A DNA stretch of 64,000 nucleotides, from assembly GCF_900104255.1 (NCBI RefSeq), contig NZ_FNKZ01000002.1, positions 186,001-250,000 on the forward strand, read 5' to 3'. Positions 56,110 to 64,000 of this stretch are shown here, piece by piece. This stretch comes from Pseudoxanthomonas sp. CF385. Its GTDB lineage: Bacteria; Pseudomonadota; Gammaproteobacteria; Xanthomonadales; Xanthomonadaceae. Position 1 is the stretch's first letter. Each line of letters begins with the position of its first letter. The position numbers and the translations under genes are program-made. The notes under the pieces are model-generated. The model was not told the origin of the DNA and made no database searches. It saw only the letters and a list, made by a program, of their open reading frames with translations.

Positions 56110-56957
56110 ACACCTTCGACATCGACATCGCGCCGCTGGAGATCCCGTTGCGCTCGCCGGATGGGCATGGCTATACGCTGCTCGCGCGCATCCCGGCGAC
56201 CGCGACCTCCGCGCTGCTGTGGATTCCTGCACTGGGCGTGGCGGCACGCCACTACCTGCCGTTCGCGGACATGCTGGCGGCGCGCGGCATGGCGGTGTTC
56301 GTGCACGAATGGCGCGGCAACGGCAGCAGCACGCTGCGCGCGGGGCGCCGCGAGGATTGGGGATACCGCGAACTGCTCGGCACCGACCTGCCGCTCAGCC
56401 ACGCCGAGGTGCAGCGGCGCCTGCCCGGCCTGCCGCACCTGATCGGCGGCCACAGCCTGGGCGGCCAGCTGGCGGCCTGCCACCTGGGCGCCGAACCCGC
56501 GGCGTTCGACCGGCTCTGGCTGGTCGGAAGCGGCACGCCGCACTGGCGCACGTTCCCGGGGCTGCGCGGCCATGCGCTGCCGTTCTTCTACCAGTTCGCA
56601 CCGTGGCTGGCGCACGCGTGCGGCGCACTCCCCGGTCGGCGGCTCGGCTTCGGCGGTGATGAGGCGCGCGGATTGATCCGCGACTGGGCGCGGGTCGGCC
56701 TCAGCGGACGCTACCGCGCCGCGGGTTGGCCGGCCGACCTGGAAGCCGGCATGCGTCAGGTACGGACACCGATCGACGGCGTGCTGTTCGATGACGACTG
56801 GCTGGCGCCGGAAAGTTCGCTGCGCGCGCTGATGGCGAAAATGCCGGAAGCACCCACGCGCGTCGAGATCCTGCACCATGCCGCGCTCGGCACGCGTGCG
56901 GACCACTTCGCCTGGATGAAGCAGCCGCAGGCCGTCGTCGACGCCTTGCTGGCCTGA
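56106..56957 (+). CDS. Alpha/beta hydrolase
   Basis: A 283-residue hydrolase. The nucleophile elbow is GGHSLGGQLAA; a cap-like segment follows, and the histidine is probably H278-like in TRADHFAWM. The front part reads LLWIPALGVAARHYLPFADMLAARGMAVFVHEWRG. The substrate is not evident; co-translation with thiD (ATGA overlap) may be only operon economy. Confidence 0.83.
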
Positions 56958-56966
56958 CACCCGCGC

Positions 56967-57998
56967 TCAGCAGCCTACGACGATGCAGTCGCGGCCCTGC
57001 GCCTTGGCGCGGTAGAGCGCGCCGTCCGCGCTGTTGATCCAGTCCGACACCGAGGCGATGCCCGGATGCGGTTCGGACAGGCCGATGCTGACGGTGCAGC
57101 GCAACCCGCGGGCGGAAAAGGAATACGCCGCCACCTGCCGACGCAGACGCTCCGCGGCCACGATCGCTTCTTCCCAGCGCGTGTTCGGCATGACGATGCC
57201 GAACTCGTCGCCGCCGTAGCGGCCGCCGGTATCGGTGTCGCGCAGGCAGGCCTTCAGCAGGCGCGCGAACTCCTCCACCACCTCGTCACCGATGGTGTGG
57301 CCGTAGCCATCGTTGATGTCCTTGAAGCGGTCGATGTCGATCAGCACCAGCACGGCGGGCCGCGTCAGCCGCTGGTAGCGCTGCAGTTCGGCGGTTGCGG
57401 CGTGCAGCCACTGCTGCCGGTTCATCAGGCCGGTGGCGGCATCGAAGCGCGCCATCTTCTCCAGCAGGTCCTTCTGCTGGCGCGCCTTGCGCGACAACGA
57501 ATGGGTGGCGAGGCCGATCGCCATCGGATAGATCGCCAGGAACGGCAGGCAGGCCAGGACGACCGGATAACTGGTGTACGGATCGAACGCGAACCCCCAC
57601 GCCGCGCTGGCGGCCAGGCAGGTCAACGCCATCGCCCCCAGCGTGCGTCGTGCGAAGCGCGCGCCGCCGATGATGATCTTGTCCATCGTCAGCATCACCG
57701 CGAGCAGCATGCTGGGCAACGCATCGAAGTGCATCGCGGCGATCCAGAAGCCGCCCATGGCCGCGTCGAGGGTCAGGTTCTGGAACTCGGCCTGCAGCGG
57801 CTCTTCCTGGTGCGCCTTCACCCGCAGGTAGGCCAGATGCGGCCAGAGGAATGCGTTGACCGCCAGCAGGACCCACAGCGACGGCGGCGCGCCGTGCTCC
57901 CAGAGCACCGCCGCCACGCAGAGCCCTCCCAGCCCCAGCCCCAGCGCACGCATGCGGTACATGCGCAGGCCGTAGCGTGAGCGGTTCTGTTCCGCCAT
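56967..57998 (-). CDS. Diguanylate cyclase with MASE2 sensor
   Basis: A 343-residue enzyme that makes cyclic-di-GMP. The N-terminal MASE2 membrane domain covers about residues 15-165. The GGDEF site is at 262-266 (GGRYGGDEFGIVMP), and an RxxD inhibitory I-site (R253, D256) sits five residues before it, so product feedback is likely. IDIDRFKDINDGYGHTIGDEV is the metal-binding front of the domain. Its ATG is 135 bases past the galE stop codon on the same strand. Cyclic-di-GMP may control the polysaccharide locus nearby. Confidence 0.92.
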   Translation of the reverse strand: MAEQNRSRYGLRMYRMRALGLGLGGLCVAAVLWEHGAPPSLWVLLAVNAFLWPHLAYLRVKAHQEEPLQAEFQNLTLDAAMGGFWIAAMHFDALPSMLLAVMLTMDKIIIGGARFARRTLGAMALTCLAASAAWGFAFDPYTSYPVVLACLPFLAIYPMAIGLATHSLSRKARQQKDLLEKMARFDAATGLMNRQQWLHAATAELQRYQRLTRPAVLVLIDIDRFKDINDGYGHTIGDEVVEEFARLLKACLRDTDTGGRYGGDEFGIVMPNTRWEEAIVAAERLRRQVAAYSFSARGLRCTVSIGLSEPHPGIASVSDWINSADGALYRAKAQGRDCIVVGC

Positions 57999-58042
57999 GT
58001 CGCGCGCGGCATCGATGGGCAAGCGGATCCAAGGGCAATGGG

Positions 58043-58062
58043 TTGGCCGGATTCTCGGCCAA
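58043..58062. repeat. Inverted repeat between galE and the cyclase gene
   Basis: TTGGCCG and CGGCCAA surround a six-base GATTCT centre. There is no T run, so it is more likely a regulatory or RNA-structural element than a terminator. The 135-base gap holds nothing else I can support. Confidence 0.3.
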
Positions 58063-58133
58063 TCGCGTCCACCGCACCAGCCTGCGACGCCGGGTCGCAC
58101 GCTGTGTTATGCCAACCCGATCACATCGCCGCG

Positions 58134-59150
58134 TCAGGCGGCGGGATACCCCTGCGGGTTCAGCGACTGCCAGCGCCACGCATCCTGGCACATGGCCTCC
58201 ACGCCCAACTCCGCCCGCCAGCCGAGCGTTCGCTGGGCGAGAGAAGGGTCGGCGTAGACTTCGGCGACATCGCCGGGACGCCGCGCGACCACCTGGTAAG
58301 GGATGTCGCGCGCGGCGGCTTCGGCGAAGGCCTTCACCAGTTGCAGCACGCTGACGCCCTGCCCGGTACCGAGGTTGACGGTGAGGTTGCGGCGCTCGCG
58401 CGCGACGAAGTCCAGCGCGTCGGCGTGCGCACGCGCCAGGTCCATCACGTGGATGTAGTCGCGCACGCCGGTACCGTCCAGCGTGGGCCAGTCGCCGCCG
58501 AAGACGCTCAGGCGCTCGCGCCGCCCCACCGCCACCTGGCAGATGAAGGGCATCAGGTTGTTGGGAATGCCGCCCGGGTCTTCGCCGATCAGCCCCGAGG
58601 CATGCGCGCCGACCGGGTTGAAGTAGCGCAGGTTCACCGCATGGAAATCGGGATCGGCGCGGCACAGGTCGCCGATCAGCTCTTCCATCACCAGCTTGGT
58701 GCGGCCATAGGGATTGGTGACTTGCAGATGCGCATCCTCGCGCACCGGCACGCTCGCGGGGTCGCCATAGACGGTCGCGGAAGAGCTGAACACCATCCGC
58801 TTCACGCCGGCCTGCTGCATGCCGTGCAGCAGGTTGAGGGTGCCGCCGATGTTGTTGTGGAAATAGTCCAGCGGCCGCTCGCAGGATTCGCCGACCGACT
58901 TCAACGCGGCGAAGTGCACGACGGCATCGAAGTGCTGGCGGGCGAAAAAGCCGGTGACCGCCTCGCGGTCGCGCAGGTCCAGCGGCTGGAACGGGACCGG
59001 CTGGCCCGTGATCTGCTGCAGGCGCGCGAGCACGCCCGGCGAGCTGTTGCTGAAGTTGTCGGCCACCACCACATCGTGGCCGCGCTCGACGAGCACCACG
59101 TAGGCATGCGCGCCGATGTAGCCCGCGCCACCGCACAACAGGATCCGCAT
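58134..59150 (-). CDS. galE: UDP-glucose 4-epimerase
   Basis: A 338-residue short-chain dehydrogenase/reductase epimerase that interconverts UDP-glucose and UDP-galactose. The NAD loop is GGAGYIGAHA; the catalytic Ser is in SSSATVYG, and Tyr148 and Lys152 form the YxxxK motif in NPYGRTKLVMEE. GRYFNPVGAHASG-like LRYFNPVGAHASGLIGED is the GalE signature. The ATG at 59150 is chosen since the residues before it are not GalE-like. It is divergent from the dehydrogenase gene. Confidence 0.93.
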   Translation of the reverse strand: MRILLCGGAGYIGAHAYVVLVERGHDVVVADNFSNSSPGVLARLQQITGQPVPFQPLDLRDREAVTGFFARQHFDAVVHFAALKSVGESCERPLDYFHNNIGGTLNLLHGMQQAGVKRMVFSSSATVYGDPASVPVREDAHLQVTNPYGRTKLVMEELIGDLCRADPDFHAVNLRYFNPVGAHASGLIGEDPGGIPNNLMPFICQVAVGRRERLSVFGGDWPTLDGTGVRDYIHVMDLARAHADALDFVARERRNLTVNLGTGQGVSVLQLVKAFAEAAARDIPYQVVARRPGDVAEVYADPSLAQRTLGWRAELGVEAMCQDAWRWQSLNPQGYPAA

Positions 59151-59366
59151 CTCGACTCCCCGGTCGTGTCGACGTCCCTTCCTGTGGACGATCACTGGAG
59201 GAATACGCAAGCCGCGGCGCAATCAGGCCAACGATGCGCCGCGTGTCCTGCGTTCGACGGTTTGGACGTTGATCGGCAGGACACGGGGCACGGACCGGGG
59301 AACGTCCGTACCGCGCCACCGTATAGACTCTTCTACTAGCGACACCTACAGGGGATTTCCACAACG

Positions 59367-60656
<1,290 letters not shown>

Positions 60657-60681
60657 TCCCTTCCTCCCCCAGGAGTACCTG

Positions 60682-61689
60682 ATGCGCGTACTGGTCACCG
60701 GCGCCGCCGGCTTCATCGGCTCCCACCTCAGCGAGCGCCTGCTCGCCCGCGGCGATGAAGTGCTGGGGTACGACAACCTCAACGCGTATTACGACCCCAC
60801 CCTGAAGGAAGCCCGGCTCGCCCGGCTGACGCCGAAGGAGGGCTTCAACTTCGTGCGCGGTTCGCTGGAGGACCGCGCCGCGCTGGAAGCCGCGTTCGAC
60901 GACTTCAAGCCGCAGCGGGTGGTGAACCTGGCCGCGCAGGCGGGCGTGCGTTACTCGCTCGAGAACCCCCATGCCTACGTCGACAGCAACATCACCGGCT
61001 TCCTGAACATCCTCGAGGCCTGCCGCCATCGCGGCATCGAGCACCTGGTCTACGCGTCGTCCAGTTCGGTCTATGGCGCCAACCGCAAGCTGCCCTTCGC
61101 GGTGGAGGACAGCGTCGACCACCCGGTCAGCCTGTACGCGGCCAGCAAAAAGGCCAACGAGTTGATGGCGCATACCTACAGCCACCTGTTCAACCTGCCC
61201 ACCACCGGCCTGCGCTTCTTCACGGTGTACGGGCCCTGGGGACGGCCGGACATGGCGCTCTTCCTGTTCACCCGGAAGATCCTGGCCGGCGAACCCATCG
61301 ATGTGTTCAACCACGGGCGCCACACCCGCGACTTCACCTACATCGACGACATCGTCGAAGGCGTGATCCGCACCCTGGACCGCGTCCCCGGCGCCGACCC
61401 GGGCTACGACCCGCTGGCGCCGACCCCGGCCAGCTCGCTGGCCCCCTACCGGGTCTACAACATCGGCAACCACCAGCCGGTGGAACTGCTGCGCTACATC
61501 GAAGTGCTCGAGGAATGCCTCGGCCGCAAGGCGGAAAAACGCCTGCTGCCGCTGCAGCCGGGCGACGTGCCGGATACCTATGCGGACGTGGAAGCGCTGA
61601 GCCGCGACACCGGCTATTCGCCCTCGACCCCGATCGAGACGGGCGTGCGCCGCTTCGCCGAGTGGTACCGCGCGTTCTACCAGGCCTGA
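60682..61689 (+). CDS. NAD-dependent sugar epimerase (UDP-uronate 4-epimerase type)
   Basis: A 335-residue short-chain dehydrogenase/reductase. NAD loop GAAGFIGS, catalytic Ser in YASSSSVYG and Tyr152/Lys156 in [29 protein letters not shown] and [19 protein letters not shown] are signatures of the CapI/WbpP-like UDP-glucuronate 4-epimerases. With the preceding dehydrogenase it would make a galacturonic or N-acetylgalactosaminuronic building block. The pairing parallels tviB-tviC. Confidence 0.88.
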   Translation: MRVLVTGAAGFIGSHLSERLLARGDEVLGYDNLNAYYDPTLKEARLARLTPKEGFNFVRGSLEDRAALEAAFDDFKPQRVVNLAAQAGVRYSLENPHAYVDSNITGFLNILEACRHRGIEHLVYASSSSVYGANRKLPFAVEDSVDHPVSLYAASKKANELMAHTYSHLFNLPTTGLRFFTVYGPWGRPDMALFLFTRKILAGEPIDVFNHGRHTRDFTYIDDIVEGVIRTLDRVPGADPGYDPLAPTPASSLAPYRVYNIGNHQPVELLRYIEVLEECLGRKAEKRLLPLQPGDVPDTYADVEALSRDTGYSPSTPIETGVRRFAEWYRAFYQA

Positions 61690-61785
61690 GGCCCGCGCGC
61701 CGGGGCGCCGTTCAGGCGCCCGCATTGGCCGGATTCCCCTGTCGCCCCCGTTGTAGTGGGCATCAGCAGATACAGGGGATCCTCG

Positions 61786-62406
61786 ATGAAACGCGTCTTC
61801 ACCGGCCTCAGCGCCCTCCTTCTGACCGTGTTCCTGGCGTCGTGCGCGACGTCGTCCGGCAGCGAGAGCGCTCCGCCCACCACCAGCACGCTGGCCACCG
61901 ATGCCTACCACATCGGCGTCGACGACATCGTGCAGGTATCCGTGTGGCGCAATCCGGAGCTCGGCATCACCGTGCCGGTGCGCCCCGACGGCATGATCTC
62001 GGTGCCGCTGGTGGGCGACGTCGCCGCAGGCGGCCGCACGCCTGCCGAAGTCTCGAAGGACATCCAGGAACGCCTGGCCACCTACGTGCGCGACCCCCAG
62101 GTCGCGGTGATCCTCACCGACCTGCGCAGCCATGAATACCTCTCGCGCGTGCGCGTCACCGGTGCGGTCCGCCAGCCGGTCTCGCTGCCGTTCCGGCCCG
62201 GCATGACCGTGCTGGACGCCGTGCTCGCCGCCGGTGGCGTCACCGAGTTCGCCGCCGCCGACCGCTCCGACCTGCACCGCAAGACGCCCGAGGAGACCCG
62301 CACCTACGCCGTGCGCCTGGACCGCATCCTCAACCGCGGCGACCTGAGCACCAACTACACCGTGTCGCCGGGCGACGTCATCACGGTCCCCGAGCGTACC
62401 TTCTGA
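61786..62406 (+). CDS. Wza-type polysaccharide export lipoprotein
   Basis: A 206-residue outer-membrane export protein. The lipobox is LASC (C20). The Poly_export domain begins YHIGVDDIVQVSVWRNPELGITVPVRPDGMISVPLVGDV, and an SLBB-like repeat follows (VRVTGAVRQPVSLPFRPGMTVLDAVLAAGG). The short length (Wza is about 380) is usual in exosortase-A-type polysaccharide loci. ACAGGGGATCC gives its ribosome-binding site. It overlaps the next gene by one base (TGATG). Confidence 0.9.
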   Translation: MKRVFTGLSALLLTVFLASCATSSGSESAPPTTSTLATDAYHIGVDDIVQVSVWRNPELGITVPVRPDGMISVPLVGDVAAGGRTPAEVSKDIQERLATYVRDPQVAVILTDLRSHEYLSRVRVTGAVRQPVSLPFRPGMTVLDAVLAAGGVTEFAAADRSDLHRKTPEETRTYAVRLDRILNRGDLSTNYTVSPGDVITVPERTF

Positions 62407-63998
62407 TGAGCCAGAGCAACCTTCCCGCACGGCGCGGTTATTCCGCGCCGGCCGCGCCGTCCAGTGCCCTTTCGCCGAACGACCTGGCGCCCATCCTGCT
62501 CCGCGAGGCGCGCCGCCACCGCGTGGCGCTGGTCGGCATCTTCGCCGCCGTCGCGCTGCTGACCCTGGTGGTCGGCCTGCTGGTGCTGCCGAAGAACTAC
62601 ACCGCCTCCACCACGATCCTCGCGCAGGAAAGCGACATCATCCAGCCGCTGCTGGAAGGCCGCGCCGTGGCCACCGAAGTCGTCGACCGCGCCGGCATCG
62701 CCCGGCAGGTGATCTACAGCCGCAAGGTGCTGGAAGACGCGATGAAGACCGGTGGCTGGCTGGAAGACAAGCCCAGCGCCATCGAGCAGGACCGCCTGAT
62801 GGAGCAGATCAAGGGCCGCATCGCGATCACCAGCCCGCGCCCGAACCTGATCCAGATCGCCTACCGCGACAGCGACGCCAAGCGCACCTACGACGTCACC
62901 GAGCGCCTCGGCGACATGTTCATCAAGGAAAGCCTGGCGGCGAAGGAACGCGAGAGCCGCGAGGCCTACGAGTTCATCGACAAGCAGGTGCAGGACTACC
63001 ACGCCAAGCTGCTCGAGGCGGAAGAGCGCCTGCGCCAGTACCGCTCGGCGAACACCGACGCGCAGCCCGGTAGCGCCACCGACGCCAACACCCGCATCAG
63101 CGCGCTGCGCACCACGGTCGAGCAGACCCGCATGTCGCTGCTGGAACAGCGTTCGCGCGAAGGCGCGATCGCTTCGCAGCTGTCGGGCGAGTCGGCGGTG
63201 ACGGCCGTGCAGACGCGCGAGAGCCTGTACCGCGGCCAGCTGCTCGAGCTGCAGGGCCAGCTGGACCGGCTGCTGCTGAACTACACCGAGCAGCACCCGG
63301 ACGTGGTCCGTGTGCGGCACCAGATGGCCGACCTGCAGCAGGCCATGACCAACGAGCAGAACCGCCGCGCGTCCGCCCCTCAGGGCGCCAGCCCGTTCGA
63401 CGAAGCGCAGATGAACCCGCTGTACCAGGAACTGCGCAGCCAGCAGGCGCAGACCCGGCGCGAAGTGGCCGCCACGGCCTCGCGCATGTCGATCGCGGAA
63501 TCGATGCTCGGCGACGAGCTCAACCGCAGCCGCCGCATCGCCGATTCGGAAAGCGCGCTCGCCGAGCTGACCCGCGACTACGAGGTCAACCGCGACATCT
63601 ACCAGGACCTGCTGCGCCGTCGCGAGAACGCGCGCGTCTCGATGCAGCTCGACCGCGAGGAACGCGGGCTGACCCTGCGCGTGCAGGATCCCGCGACGAT
63701 GCCGCTGCGGCCGACCGGCCTGCGCTTCATGCACTTCGCGATCGGCGGCCTGCTGATGGCCGTGGGCATCCCGCTGGGCCTGCTGTTCCTGCGTGCACGG
63801 TTCGATCCCCGCATCCGTTCGGCGCAACAGCTGCAGCGGATGACCGACCGTCCCCTGCTGACCGTCGTGCCGACCTACCACTCGCCGCGTGATCGCCGGC
63901 AGGAACTCAGCCGCAACGCGATGAGCGTCGGCATCCTGGCGCTCGTCATCCTCGCGTACGGGCTGGCCTTCGGCCTCAAGCAGCTTGCTGCCGCCTGA
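62406..63998 (+). CDS. Wzz/GumC-like chain-length determinant
   Basis: A 530-residue inner-membrane protein of the polysaccharide co-polymerase group. The first membrane helix is at about 41-60 (ALVGIFAAVALLTLVVGLLVLP). A long periplasmic coiled coil (about 180-420, with EAEERLRQYR, RLLLNYTEQHPDVVRVRHQM and ELTRDYEVNRDIYQDLLRRR) leads to a second helix near 440-460. A third hydrophobic stretch is at the C-terminus (VGILALVILAYGLAFG). The fused kinase domain of BY-kinases is absent. Two bases follow its stop codon before the window ends. It resembles chain-length proteins of exosortase-A loci. Confidence 0.9.
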   Translation: MSQSNLPARRGYSAPAAPSSALSPNDLAPILLREARRHRVALVGIFAAVALLTLVVGLLVLPKNYTASTTILAQESDIIQPLLEGRAVATEVVDRAGIARQVIYSRKVLEDAMKTGGWLEDKPSAIEQDRLMEQIKGRIAITSPRPNLIQIAYRDSDAKRTYDVTERLGDMFIKESLAAKERESREAYEFIDKQVQDYHAKLLEAEERLRQYRSANTDAQPGSATDANTRISALRTTVEQTRMSLLEQRSREGAIASQLSGESAVTAVQTRESLYRGQLLELQGQLDRLLLNYTEQHPDVVRVRHQMADLQQAMTNEQNRRASAPQGASPFDEAQMNPLYQELRSQQAQTRREVAATASRMSIAESMLGDELNRSRRIADSESALAELTRDYEVNRDIYQDLLRRRENARVSMQLDREERGLTLRVQDPATMPLRPTGLRFMHFAIGGLLMAVGIPLGLLFLRARFDPRIRSAQQLQRMTDRPLLTVVPTYHSPRDRRQELSRNAMSVGILALVILAYGLAFGLKQLAAA

Positions 63999-64000
63999 GG

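Overview
The window looks like chromosomal DNA from a high-GC gammaproteobacterium of the family Xanthomonadaceae. Pseudoxanthomonas or a close relative is my guess; the genus cannot be proven from sequence alone. Coding density is very high, the same-strand neighbours often overlap by 1 to 11 bases, and several gene orders match those known from E. coli: mutL-amidase-tsaE-nnr divergent from queG; pcnB-folK-panB-panC-panD; bamC-dapA divergent from gcvR-bcp; and mrp near divergent metG. Paired large TonB-dependent receptors and a GumN/TraB protein fit a xanthomonad. One tRNA gene, tRNA-Glu(CTC), is present. I see no rRNA, CRISPR array, insertion sequence, phage or replication origin.

Layout. 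1-9.2 kb holds housekeeping genes: a YhhN membrane protein cut by the window edge, a LysM lytic transglycosylase, a HerA-like ATPase, an NlpE-like protein, greB, DUF3025, rimO, a dienelactone hydrolase, a HIT protein, an RDD protein and dcd. 9.3-22.7 kb starts with mrp and ends with metG and a soluble RnfB-like ferredoxin. Between mrp and metG sits a 10-kb block with two paralogous TonB-dependent receptors, a secreted S9 peptidase, a Sel1-like protein and a DUF2147 protein, suggesting uptake and breakdown of a peptide-like substrate. 22.7-31.3 kb is TraB/GumN, a DUF1684 lipoprotein, mutL, the amidase, tsaE, nnr and divergent queG. 31.3-37 kb is pgi, the pantothenate genes, folK, pcnB and tRNA-Glu.

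37-42.4 kb carries an OmpR/QseB-type two-component pair, a metallo-beta-lactamase-fold lipoprotein, an acetyltransferase, a MipA-type outer membrane protein and an orphan NarL-type regulator. 42.5-49.7 kb is the most unusual accessory unit: an AraC-type regulator, WrbA quinone reductase, an isochorismatase-fold hydrolase, DoxX, a Tat-exported amidohydrolase with a histidine-rich tail, an MFS transporter, two tandem XapX mini-proteins and a convergent pirin gene. It looks like a stress or small-aromatic detoxification operon, but its substrate is unknown. 50-57 kb has fdxA, a very short BamC-like lipoprotein, dapA, gcvR, bcp, a PIN-PhoH ATPase, a DUF1275 protein, thiD and an alpha/beta hydrolase. 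57-64 kb has a MASE2-GGDEF cyclase, galE and the start of an exopolysaccharide locus: nucleotide-sugar dehydrogenase, sugar epimerase, outer-membrane export lipoprotein and chain-length determinant. That locus runs off the right edge.

Points to check first: pcnB has no ATG, GTG or TTG before its conserved N-terminus and probably starts at ATT, as reported for E. coli pcnB. The two TonB receptors share a conserved leader of about 100 bases plus upstream palindromes, one of which matches a CRP/Clp site. The pirin gene has a 12-bp perfect inverted repeat upstream.
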